From Stropharia rugosoannulata (taxonomy: Eukaryota; Basidiomycota; Agaricomycetes; Agaricales; Strophariaceae): 64,000 nucleotides of DNA. Location: positions 558,001-622,000 of the forward strand of contig JANCIK010000007.1 in assembly GCA_028532985.1 (NCBI GenBank), written 5' to 3'. The position numbers were made by a program, and so were the translations under genes. Positions 1 to 10,846 of the stretch are shown here, piece by piece. The stretch's first letter is position 1. Each line of letters starts with the position of its first letter. The notes beneath the pieces were generated by a model. That model was given only the letters and a program-made list of their open reading frames with translations. It made no database searches and was not told the DNA's origin.

Positions 1-627
1 GACAAGTAACCGCCGACCCCGTAAATAGCAATGGCTAAGCGGGCAATAATGGGGTAGAATCTGGGGTGCACGGCCGGACCCTGCAAGGCTTAATCGGTAT
101 ACGATTAAGCGCTTGTAAAAGCTTTCATTTAGTTTACAAAGGCACCGGGAAAAGCTACATAGAGCTTTATGTTGAGCAGCTGTGTGATCTCCCATAGAAA
201 GAGCCTTTAAGAGGAAAAGTCAATTTCTGCCTGTAGATTAGTATTGTTCCAGCATTGACTTACTTGATTAAAAATAACCTTTGGCTGCCATAGAACGTGC
301 CGAAGTCTTTTGGTGCCACTGTCCAAATTTATAGCTGAAATGGGCATGCATGCTAGGTATCTGCAGGAGTGCATCGTCTGTGGAATGGAATCATGCGTAA
401 TAAAACAGACTTGCATACTCCCGAGCATTGACAATGGTGGGGGACGGAGGCAATGCTATCGTATACAGAACGAACCGAGCAGCCGGAAGTGAGCCGGAGG
501 CTGATCGTACCTGTTAGTTGTTCAGGCACAGTGAACCGACTCGAGCTGGAGATGATATACAAGTCTAATCGTTTTGTGCCTGAACCCGCCTTTCTCTCTG
601 CCAACCACTTCTCCTTCGCTCCACCAC
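1..627. other. Left-end intergenic region
   Basis: No gene can be supported here. Short open frames exist on both strands but overlap each other and show no recognisable domain or splice pattern. The last ~100 bases (about 560-627) are pyrimidine-rich and directly precede the G-alpha start, so they are probably its 5' leader and promoter. Confidence 0.5.
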
Positions 628-3286
628 ATGCCTGTGACCTCCGACGATCCATTAGATGAAGTATTGAGACCGCCGCCAGATGAAACACCACAGGAGCGTG
701 AAATACGTCTCGAGAGGGAGGCGGAAGCAAAACGTATCAGCCTGGCTATCGATGCCAGTATCAAAGCAGAGCGCCAGGCTTTGAAGAAGAAACGTATCGT
801 GCGCTTGCTGTTGCTTGGGCAAAGTGAATCAGGTGGGTTCCGTCTTATTCCGGCGTCATACTGGTCCTGACTTGGTCGCAAACAGGCAAATCGACCACCT
901 TACGACGTGAGTTGTCAAGAGGTCGCGCACCTTTGACTACTCAATCTCATTTTGTGCAGAGTTTCAGCGGCTCTATACACCTACGGCTTTCCGGGAGGAG
1001 CGCATATTGTGGAGAGCGGTCATTCAGCTAAACATCGTGCGTTCAATACGGACCATTTTAGATGCCCTTGCAGTCCCCCAGCACAATTCCCCGTATTCAT
1101 CTCCCCGGTCACGGGCGAGAAGCATATCCCGTACTAAACCTCCACACTGTGATCACCGGAATGGCCATTTCTCACCAAAGTCGCCTAGTACAGATAACCG
1201 CAGTCACCACTCTCACCATGGACACGGCAGCCGAAGCAACGGCCATGGATCCGACGTGCAATTTTCGTACACCTCGACCACCCACTATCCTCCCGTTCCC
1301 CCATTACCACGACAAAACCACTATTCTGATCACGAAGCAGAAGGTTATGACGCCGATTCCGACACAGAGTTTACTATCGCGAATAGCTCATACCCCGACG
1401 GTTCACCGAACATAGAACCCAGCCCGCGCTCTCATCCATCGGGTTCTTCTACCACGACACTGAATCACACCCCGTTCGAAGTTATTAGGGCAAGACTATT
1501 ACCCCTTCAGCATATTGAAGCGCTGCTTATCGCAAAGCTGGTTCCACCGAATGAGGAAGAAGCGACGCAACTTATCGGAGGGCATTCCTCGCCCACAGAA
1601 TCCCACTTTTCTATGCATACGCCAAGACACAATGGTCACGGTCACGGACACCATAGGAGCCAGTCATATCGAAACCAGGAGATATTCGTACGACCAGGGC
1701 CAGGCTGGAGAGGTGGTTTAGCGCGAGCTCGGGTCAACTTTCCTGACCATGTTGACTCGTATGACACGTCAATCGCGAGCAACGCTCAACGGCCGATGAG
1801 TGCGGGGAATACGGGGTTAGAAACGCCTGATGAGCCGCAGGAAGTGTTGCATTCTTGCAGACGGGACATGATGCAGCTATGGAACGACGAAAACGTACGC
1901 GATGTCCTGAGAAGACGGAAAATCCGATTGGAGGAAGGCAGCGGATTGTAGGTGTCTCCACTGCGGGTAATTCGCTTCCACATCTGAGTGCTCTGGCAGT
2001 TTTCTAGACGACCTCGAGCGTGTCACTGCTCTTAGGTATATGCCAACCGACGATGACGTTTTGAAGGCTCGGTTGAAGACGGTCGGAGTGTCGGAGTACA
2101 GGTTTGAGATGGAAATTAGTGCGGGAAGAGACAGTGGCACTGAGTGGAGGATAGTCGACGTGGGTGGAAGCCGTAGTCAAAGACGTGCGTTATACACCTG
2201 CCTGACTCATTTTATGTTGACCAACCATTGAAATGCATAGCGACGTGGGCACCGTTCTTTGATGATGGTGGGTAGCTTCTAGCCAACTTCTACCGGGCGT
2301 AATATTAATCTCATTACTTATCGTTAGTGGATGCGATCATCTTCCTAGCCCCAATATCAGGATTCGACCAGGTTCTCCTGGAAGATAGGACGGTGAACCG
2401 ACTGGTGCGCAGAATGTTTGTCTTTTACTGGTTCAGAAATATAATACGCATACAGGAGGATTCTGTGCTCCTCTGGAAAGCTGTTTGCTCCTCTAAACTG
2501 CTCGCAAACGTCGACTTGGTCCTCTTTCTCAATAAATGCGATATACTGGAAAAGAAGCTAGCTTCTGGGATAAGGTTAGTACACGTTGTAGCCTAGGCTC
2601 CCTTTGGAGCCTTTCATCATCATTCGGGCTCCTTTCACCCTTTCCCGCTCCCATTTTGATTCTTCTCAGCCCCGCTTGTATTTTTGGACTCTTCCATTGA
2701 ACCGAGGCAAAGTTCATCCAAGATTAATGTCATTTGCGTATGGCTTTACGCTTCATTTGTCGGATCTTATACGCCGCATGCCTGAGCCAAAAAAAAATTA
2801 TCCTTTCCGTTAGGCTATCCTTCTACTTTCTATGTCTCCCTGGTGATCTATATTTACTTACTCTTAATTCCATATTTACTGCCTGGATTCCTCTCGCTTT
2901 CAAGTAACTTGTGCTAATGTTTCTCTGACAGGCTAGCGAAGTACGTCCGCAGTTATGGTGACCGACCCAACGACTTGGACAGTGTTAGTAAATGTGCGTC
3001 TCTGCTATTCTACCGTGTAATCTTGGATGGTGCTGAGTTTCTTTTGTTTTGCACCCTTAGACCTAAGAGGAAAGTTCAGTGCAATACACAGGGAATATTC
3101 ACCCAACCCGAGGAAATTTTACGCCTTCTGTACGAGTGTGACGGATACCGCTACCACGGCTGGTATCATTGCTAGTGGTCAGTCGTTCTTCAACCAGAGA
3201 CAATGGGTGTTTCACTAACCTGACATTCATGGGTAGTTCGAGATATGGTTATTCGCCAGCATCTTAAACAGTCCAAACTCCTTTGA
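628..3286 (+). CDS. Divergent heterotrimeric G-protein alpha subunit with long low-complexity insert
   Basis: Guanine-nucleotide-binding alpha subunit expected to relay signals from membrane receptors. Nine exons (628-832, 886-906, 960-1947, 2000-2184, 2241-2267, 2328-2574, 2932-2993, 3061-3177, 3237-3286) sum to 1902 nt, giving 633 residues against ~350 for ordinary G-alpha. Visible motifs: P-loop GQSESGKST (residues 64-72), switch I ARLKTVG, switch II DVGGSRSQR (458-466), FLNKCD, and TSVTDT in place of TCAT. A Ser/His/Gly/Pro-rich insert of roughly 270 residues (about 105-380) sits in the helical domain. Two hallmark residues differ: Ser66 replaces the third P-loop glycine, and Ser462 replaces the catalytic switch II glutamine. 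There is no Met-Gly N-terminus for myristoylation and no cysteine in the C-terminal KQSKLL. The family assignment is firm; altered GTPase cycling is inference. The start at 628 is the Met closest to the conserved region; an in-frame ATG at 574 is less likely. Confidence 0.9.
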
Positions 3287-6022
3287 TCTTTGCACTGTCC
3301 GTTTTGAAGCCCCGATAACACATACTAGCCTCCCCCCCTCCCCCCTTCAACATAGCTTGTGCGTTCTTGGATCCATCGCCAGTTGTCACAATCTTCAACA
3401 ATATCTAGGCCATCTTGTCATGAATTCACGAAGACGCCTACCCGTAAAGCTGGCCATGAAATATACGTAACCGAAGACAATATGGAAGGATGTAATATGT
3501 TTTTTTATCTTTCTTGCTGCTCTTTCGTTTTCTTGCTATCTCTCAAGGATCTATGCAACCATCATACCCATCTCAGTTGTCCCATTCTCATTCCCTCTCA
3601 CATTCATATCGACCTTCACCAGTCAATCCATCCACCACTGTACAAAAAGGACGACTGTAGCCGTGGGTCTTTACCTAACAAGGATCTCAATCATATACAT
3701 CACTCCGGTCTCTGCATCTCACTTTCATTAATGGAGGCATTTTTTCTCAATTGCCGCCCAAGGATCATGTAATATAGAAGGATTCAAGTGCATAATCTCT
3801 TTTTCAATTTTATGGTATTATATAGCGTCTCCGAGAAACATAAAGCATTTATAAAATCGGCAAGTTACTATGGTATGTTTTACTGACTGATGTCTTTATA
3901 TGTTCCCTGATCCGCTCGGCGTCTTCTTCCAAGAGCTATATTCTCTCTCGTTCTTCCCTGGCTTCTTTTATCGTTCCTAGCTCGGCGCCTTTTTGCTGAT
4001 TTCGGTCTTACTCTTTGGTATGTAAGCTTCATGGAAATAGATTTGAAGGCGTTCTATGACCCCCAACCCTCTTTTCACACTCTTTTTCATAATGGCGCCA
4101 TTCCTGGCAGTGTTCTATTCTTTGTCCTCGGGACTTCCCACCAAGTAGATTAGGCTCGTTTGGATGCAGCTCAGATTTGGCGCTGGGGCCTCTTGCACTT
4201 CTCACACTTTTCAGAAATGCGATATGCGGGCTGCACCTGTTCAGATCACGTCCCACTAGGACCTATTCTGGTCCAGCTGACTCTTCGGCACGTCCTGGGT
4301 TGCATGGTATTCACAGTAGCTTCCGTTGGTGTCTCCAGTCCAGCTTTGATTGTGCATCTCTTGGGGTGGCAGCGTGCGTGAAATTTGATGCCACATAACG
4401 CCCATTGCATATGGCTGTGGGAAGAGGCGCGTTAGGCCTCTTGCATACCCGGCCGCGCTCGTGGTGAGCCAGCTTCAATTACATATTGTATAGTATTCAT
4501 TTGCGCTACTAGGTGACTGCGGGAGATTTCCATGCGGCCTCGAGCGCTAGGCTCAAACTCGGTTATTACCAACTTGCCCATTACTCTGCATTGCGCCTAT
4601 TTATTACTACGCATGTGGGCAATGCTTTAAATTCTTTGCGCCCGGAGCTCCTTCTCCGCACTTATCAGTATCACTGGCGGCCTGCGATGGCGTATGTAAA
4701 TTTAATCCTCCGGAGAAGGTGCCGTGGAGGTTCTGATGTTCCCTGTAATACATGGATGGATGGATGTGGACGGTTGGACGACGTGGACGATATCTGCCAG
4801 ATGTCCGAGGGGGCAGCGCGCAGTGTTATCAGATGTATGTAACACGTCGTTCAATTCTGGTACAGTGTCAGCTGCTTAAATGATAGCGCTAGTCGAGGGA
4901 AGTGCGATGCCCGCGAGGTTCGCGTTGGGCGATACTGGCCCAGCGCCGGCGGAGCTGAGCTTAGAGGCGAACTAAGTTTGCTGAGGAGCGCGAATAAGTG
5001 TGGGTGCTGTCTGGCACTGTCGGTCCTTGACGTTGGAGTGTGCAGGTACGTACTCAGGTTATGGACCGGTCACATGCACCCGGTATGATCAGGCCAGGAA
5101 CTCTTGCTGCTAATAAATTCAATTAACGCACACCAGGGAACGCCTTGCCAGTGAGCAGTAGCTCTAAAAATAGAATACCCCCACATCTAATCGTTCGCAG
5201 CGGCGTAGTATCTACATATCTGGGTTCAGGCGCGTCTTGTCCACCGGCCCCCACTTGGCAGGGCCCCATTTCTGTAAGCTAAGTTTAAGCTAATAGGTAA
5301 TGTGATAGGTTTGTGATAGGTACCCAAGTAAGCATCTCTATCTGCCTTCTAGTACCGTGTTCCGAGGATAGAAGGAGAGGACTTCAGACATGCTAGATAG
5401 AGTGCTCTTGATCTTATCTCTGCGGTTCGCTCATGCAATTCGTGGAGACACTCGATTCGCTTGATTGTTAAAAGAAGTCGATGGATGGAATATTCAGACC
5501 CAACTTGGTTTACATAGTAGTCATCTGAGCACTGAGTGCCCATGCGGCAAATACTATGGCACCGGCCGGTGAAGTTTTCCTTTACAAATTCACAGATCAG
5601 CTGTGCTTGCTCCTGGCTTGAAGCTTCGTAGAACATTATATTCTGAATAAACCTTTAGTGCTGAGCGGCACTTTATGAATATACTTAATGCCATATTTGC
5701 CGTCATTAATGTTCAATCGAAGATTTCTTCTCTTTCTGCCGGCTCTTGAGGCTTGGCTATCGTACCCTGGAAGATAGTTCATACTCTGGCTACGCTAAGT
5801 ATTGGCGACTACTATGTACTGATGTGGTTAGGGAATTTGCGCCGGCTCGGGTTCTAATTGTACCCGAAGTTTCCCCAGGTTTATCCGAAGGCGGTAAATA
5901 ATTGCCACTTATGGTGCGCTCACAGTCACTGTACTCAAACTGTACTCTACTTTGAACGACAGAGTACTTTACCCATTCTAGTGTTATCTTGCCTTCGCGT
6001 CCCAGAATTGGACATTTGTAAG
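3287..6022. other. Gene-poor 2.7-kb spacer
   Basis: Contains a pyrimidine-rich stretch at about 3500-3720 and several short open frames, the longest being a 95-codon frame on the minus strand at 5349-5636. None has a recognisable domain or a convincing exon structure. The left part probably includes the 3' UTR of the G-alpha gene and the right part the promoter of the serine hydrolase. Confidence 0.4.
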
Positions 6023-7729
6023 ATGGCAACGCTCTCCCCCGATGGTAAACGTTCTTTAGATAACTTCATAGTATGTTCATTACCACTTGTCAGAACCGTT
6101 TGCATTTTGACATATGACGTTGTCCAGAAAGAAACTACCGGATCCCTTGAAGTCCCTGGACTTGTTCTTGGGATTGCCAATGTCGAAGGCGAAATATACT
6201 TCCAGGGTGGTGGAAAGTCCGTGATCGGCGAGCCATCAAGTGAAGATGTTAATCCGGACAGTGTCTTCTGGATTTGCAGTCAGACTAAAATGATCACTGC
6301 GGTGAAGTTTCTCAAGCTTCATAAACAAGACAGAAACTTACCATTGAAATTATAGCTGGCCGTACTGAAGCTCATTGAGGACCGTAAATTGTCACTGTAC
6401 ACTCCTCTGGGGGACTTTTTGCCAGAATTTCGCAATCCTGTTATCGTGGATAGGACTTCGACTTTTAACACCAAGTTTCGTCCTTGTAATACGGTGGTCA
6501 CCGTCAAGCATTTGCTAAATTTCTCAAGCGGACTGTTCTACCCTGTCGTAAAAGAGGACTTGAGCGCTCTCCCAGAGGCATATGTATCGAAGGAAATGCA
6601 TGCAGGAGAGAATCCGTTGCAGAACTTTTACAGAATTGTCATGGTCAGTGAAATATGCATGCAAGTCGGCTAAAAATAGCACTCATCGAAAACGACAAAC
6701 TGTAGGGACCTTTGCCAGGCATACCACTCAAATTCGAGCCAGGGACGGACTGTCAGTAGGTCCATAATAGATATATATTGAGCAGTATCTGACTTCCTCC
6801 AGTCGTTTACGGATTTAGCTCAGATGCTCTAGGATTTCTAGTAGAGAAAGTTTCCGGCCAGACTCTTGGACAGTTCTGGTGTGTCTTGAGCTCATTTCTC
6901 CATTCTATCTACGAGACTAAAATTTCAATAAAGCAAGGAGCAAATTTTTGATCCTTTAGGGATGGAGTCGTGCTCATTTCATTTGACACCCGAGCTTAAG
7001 CGCAGGCTGGTTGCGCTTTCTCACAGAAATGCAGATGGACGCCTCAGCCCATGGGCGGGTGAAGTCCAGGTTATAGAACAGGATCCCGAGAAAGGCGAGC
7101 TCTGTCCGCATTTTCAGTTGACACAGCTATAACTCTTCAACTATGTACAGTTAGGCTCCACCTGGGAGGCGTGGGGCTCTACAGCTCAATGAGAGACTAC
7201 TTGAAGTTATTAACGCACATACTTCAGATAAACGGTAAGTGCCCTATGCTACTCTCCGAATTTATTTAACTCTGTCCTTGAACATCTACCTTCTATTTTT
7301 TTTTTTTTTTTTACAGCTGGCCTACTTTTACCAAACGCCATTTTCAAAGCAGAAACAGTGTTTCAGCTCTTCGAACCAGCATTAACGGAAAAGGGAGCAA
7401 AGTCTCTGTCTGATTTCGTAATGGTGCCTGGTTCCCAATGGGGTACAGCGCTTGCTATAGCAATGCAAGATCGCCCACATAGACGCAGGAAGGGATCAAT
7501 ATGGTGTAAGTGCTATATTAGTTCAGTTCAAATGGTGGTTTTGTTTCTGATTTCTTTTGGGCCAGGGGGAGGGTGGGCGGGTACTGAGCACTTCATCGAC
7601 CCGGAGAGTGGTATTGCCGTTGTCTTCGGTGTGCAGGTCGTGCCGGTGCCGGACATACCGACGATCAATGTCTGGTCAAAACTCGAGGCTTTGATCTATG
7701 CGGCCTTGAATAGCTACGAACGACTATGA
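6023..7729 (+). CDS. Beta-lactamase-like serine hydrolase (class C/esterase type)
   Basis: Serine hydrolase of the beta-lactamase/transpeptidase-like fold; fungal members are mostly esterases or amidases of unknown substrate. Nine exons (6023-6070, 6128-6301, 6356-6643, 6706-6751, 6803-6878, 6934-7103, 7151-7234, 7317-7505, 7566-7729) sum to 1239 nt, 412 residues, typical for the family. The catalytic SxxK motif reads SQTK in exon 2. The downstream conserved tyrosine lies in the sequence FVYGFSSD. The C-terminal active-site strand reads WWGGWAGT, and a GGVGLYSS motif precedes it. No signal peptide is seen, so a cytosolic enzyme is likely. The intron ending at 7316 has a long T run before its acceptor. 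The exon 4 donor (GTCAGT at 6752) was chosen because it alone restores the reading frame. Substrate cannot be inferred. Confidence 0.87.
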
Positions 7730-7898
7730 ATCACGACTATGGTTTTCTTATGAAGTTCGGTATCTCATTAAAAATACAATCTTCATGTCAGTTGTGTTTT
7801 GTTACCGGTGATTTGCATAACCTCCTAATCCGAAGCATCCCAATTTTCTGCACCGGAGAAACTTTCCCGTTCTTAGTTCGCCATCATGATGGGTAGGT

Positions 7899-9455
7899 TT
7901 ATGGCTCATGTAGAGATGGAGGGGCTGATGTGTTGAAAGACTCAATCGCCGTGGCAGTAGATTGCTCCTTGGGTCCAGTACTACGGAAATCGAGGTCCGC
8001 ACTAAATCGAGACGTAGCTGGTGGTATGCGCCTCTTGTGTTCTACGAGCAGAATAATCATCATTGGTGCAAGTGTCTGTGATTAATTGACTCAGTAAAGG
8101 TAATTCTAGAGGCCAATATCGAGAGTACCCACCGTTATTTGCGCGTAAAGGTGTGCCACAAATTCTCCGACTTGAATCTTCATAGCAAAGACGACCAACA
8201 GGCACACAGTGGTGAATGTATACAGAGCTCCAGACTCAATGATGATGATGATTATGGAGATATATTGATGTTTTGAAACAGGGTTCTTCCGCGCGTGCCA
8301 CCAGATTCTGCCAGCGATCGCGGAGGTTGATATGATTTGGTTGGAGATCGAAGAGCAAATAAATGCTAGAGCCAGATTATATGCAGCTTGCAGACGAGCC
8401 ACGTCTATGTCGTTGATCGAAACAGCGGCAAGCCTTGCGATGCCTATGTATCCTGTCACTATTGCTACGATTAGCTATGTTTTGAAAATCATCGAAGCTA
8501 ATAATAATGTACCAGTGGTCATCAGAAATTTAACCATTTAGTTTTTTCCGGTTTCTCACCCTGGAAACAGCAATAAAACCGCAAAAAACAGGAAACTTCT
8601 TTCTTCGGAAACATATGTATGGCAGGTCGGAAACCAAAAAGGGAATCAAGCCTGATAATTACCATTTCTATTTATATTATCGTGCTTCTGAACTGCTTCT
8701 GAAGCTTAATCTTAAGCTGAAATGTAAGTACGGTTTCCTGAAACAGAAAAACCGAACAAAACAAAAGAAACCCGGATACTAAATGGACAACTTTCTGATG
8801 GTCGCGCATATGAGTATTACAGGCAATATGCATATCCGCATATTTCCACCCCAAGTAACGTATGCACGCCACACCAGAATGGAATCGGCGACAACGGACT
8901 GAAGAGGGTATACCATCTAATTAATTTGGGAGAGCATACAAAGGAATGGATTGACTTCACATTTGTTATAAATAGTGCCTTTGGTGCGGTCCAAATGGGT
9001 CCAGCCTCTGCTAACCAGAAACGGGTAGGACCGCCCGGTTTGTCGAGTGCAAGAATAAACCCTTCAATAAGCGCTCTCAAGGTTACTGCCGTATGGGCAG
9101 TCGAGAGAGCAAATTGGACCGATGTCGTTATGATTAGAATCCTGTAAGATATATGAGAACCGTATTATATACAGAGGTATAAATGTAATGACAAACCATG
9201 TAGTACTTGGTGGTTTTTCTTTACGCCTCTTGAGAAGAACATAGACACAAGCGACATATAACATCAAACTACAACATCCATTGGACCATTAGGAAAGTGG
9301 ACAGTGGTGCAAACAGAAGTGACCATACACAATTCCTGGTTGATACTTTACGTTAGCACAAATATCTATAAGACTAGCAAGAAGTTTGCAAACCATAAAG
9401 TAGATAACCATCCGCCTAAGAGACCTGCCATTGGAGCAGACAAATCGTGAACCAT
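7899..9455 (-). CDS. Seven-transmembrane protein, basidiomycete-expanded family of unknown function
   Basis: Membrane protein with seven predicted helices, resembling the large receptor-like families of Agaricomycetes; function unknown. Exons on the minus strand: 9455-9394, 9268-9173, 9141-8961, 8898-8821, 8474-8133, 8075-7899, total 936 nt, 311 residues. Family-like features in order: a first helix ending YVLLKRRK, a DKPGGP loop, ADSILVWRAYVTWGGN after helix 3, VTGYIG in helix 4, a helix 5 ending GRIWWHARK, an IIIIIIESGALYT segment in helix 6, and a LAPMMIILLVEHKR end of helix 7 followed by a short Ser/Thr-rich tail. The intron between exons 4 and 5 (8475-8820) is 346 nt because a MITE sits in it; without the insertion it would be a normal 63-nt intron. 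The first exon and its long intron are the least certain part. Confidence 0.75.
8517..8803. mobile_element. 279-bp MITE with terminal inverted repeats, inserted in an intron
   Basis: The element proper spans 8521-8799. It starts ATCAGAAA and ends TTTCTGAT, and the inverted similarity extends inward over about 35 bases: CCATTTAGT followed by TCCGGTTTCT on the left, mirrored on the right by AGAAACCCGGATACTAAATGG. Perfect 4-bp direct repeats GGTC flank it (8517-8520 and 8800-8803), as expected for a target-site duplication. It has no coding capacity and is AT-rich. It lies inside intron 4 of the minus-strand seven-TM gene. The superfamily is not assignable from the window alone. Evidence is direct sequence observation. 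Confidence 0.85.
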
Positions 9456-10067
9456 GGCGAGTATAGTACTATGCCTACTGATCTGCGTATAATATGGGAA
9501 TGCTGACTATCGTCGTAAATGAACATCTTATTATTTAAATACTTACGGGGGACGGTAGCTGATTCTAACCATTCCCACTCCTTCCCACTCATCCTGCGTC
9601 CTGAGAAATAATTGCTTTTTCAAGTTTTTTTCTTAACTTCATCACACGCAAATCATCAGAGCGCAGTGATCGTGCATGTTCTCGCAGGTCATTTGTGTCA
9701 AGTTGCATGTTGGTTGCATGGCTTAGCCGAGCTGTAGCCGAGGCAAGATAGGGCTGCTCGAGTCAGCCTCTGACCCGCTCTACCTGGTAGATGTTTACAC
9801 GCAATCTTTTCATCATTATGATTAGTATGTGGTGCAACAAGGTACAACACTTGAGGCTTGTTTTCAACTTATTTTTGATGTTTGCTACTCCCGGTTGAAG
9901 CCACGATGTCCGTATAGCCTGTCCATTCAAATCAACACCGTCAATATCCACTGCCTCCCACAGCGCTGGTCAGGGAATATCAGTGTCCAACATTTCATAC
10001 GTACGTCATCCTAAAGCTTCTAAAATTTGTGCAGCGTGTTGTAAGTACGGGTTTATATTTAAATAAC
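9456..10067. other. Spacer between membrane-protein gene and tRNA
   Basis: Probably the promoter of the minus-strand seven-TM gene near 9456-9600. Nothing else recognisable; the short open frames show no domain. Confidence 0.4.
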
Positions 10068-10167
10068 GGTTCAATGGTCTAGTGGTTATGATTTCTGTCT
10101 CACATTGAGACTCAAAGCCTGGTCTCAGGTGCACAGAAGGTCCCCGGTTCGACCCCGGGTTGAACCA
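10068..10167 (+). tRNA. tRNA-Val(CAC) with a 27-nt intron
   Basis: Acceptor stem GGTTCAA (10068-10074) pairs with TTGAACC (10160-10166), and A73 is at 10167. The D arm reads TGGTCTAGTGGTTATGA. The anticodon stem TCTGT/ACAGA encloses loop CTCACAC, giving anticodon CAC after removal of intron 10105-10131, which sits at the canonical position after base 37. The T arm contains the B box GGTTCGACCCC. A run of five T (10169-10173) follows directly and would serve as the RNA polymerase III terminator. An Ile or Gln identity was considered but does not fit the loop. Confidence 0.8.
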
Positions 10168-10846
10168 CTTTTTGATTTCTTTTTTGCAGCGCTGATTAAT
10201 CTTTCGCTTGAATCTCGAATCCAACTCGAATCCTTGATGTTTATTTATCATTTCGATTGCTTTGCTATTTCTTGCGGCAATTCAGAGTTTTGCCTATAGC
10301 GGCGCAATACGACTTCAAGTTCCTGCTTTGTCATGCATCATCAGCATCCGGTTTTGTAACACCTTGCATGTTGTTCCTTTGAAGTTTGGGTGTACCCCGG
10401 AAAGTGTAACATTATGAATCGTATTACATGCCATTAGTTAACTGTTAGTAGTTACGGTATAAGGTTGGTGTTTCTCGCCTGACCTTGTTGTTTTCTCTTC
10501 CAGGGTGCTCATAGACGCATAAATTGTTAATACCCAAGCATCTGAAAGTTTGGAAGGTCTACTGTTCTGAAAGTTGCACAAACGGAACTCGGTTTCCTGC
10601 TCGGCTCCTGCATATTACTATGTAAACTCGGTACGCGCAGGATCATCAGGGTCGGACACCGACCCTTCAGAACCTATTGGACAACGTGTACTGCTACGTC
10701 GAACGTGGACATTCTTCTCTCTTTCGGTTGACTACGATACCAAGGGAGAGACGCGACAGTTCCAACTGCTCCTTAGGTATGCAATGGTACTGTACCTTGT
10801 GATGCGCACATTTTAAATATGCTTTTTTGCTAGATTTACGGCCCAA
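10168..10846. other. Spacer upstream of F-box gene
   Basis: Contains the tRNA terminator at its left edge. The remainder is probably the promoter and leader of the F-box gene. Short open frames at 10574-10816 (+) and 10694-10912 (-) have no recognisable content. Confidence 0.4.
10169..10173 (+). terminator. RNA polymerase III T-run terminator
   Basis: Five consecutive T residues two bases after the tRNA discriminator base, followed 8 bases later by a longer T run (10182-10187) as a possible backup. Confidence 0.7.

Noticed and set aside
5349..5636. 95-codon minus-strand open frame upstream of the serine hydrolase
   Set aside because: No domain, no splice context and no similarity I could recognise; length alone is not convincing in a 2.7-kb spacer.
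8475..8820. MITE insertion disrupting a coding exon
   Set aside because: First reading placed it in the exon after ICILPVILICATT, but a phase-0 GTAATA donor upstream puts it inside an intron and gives a 936-nt spliced frame.
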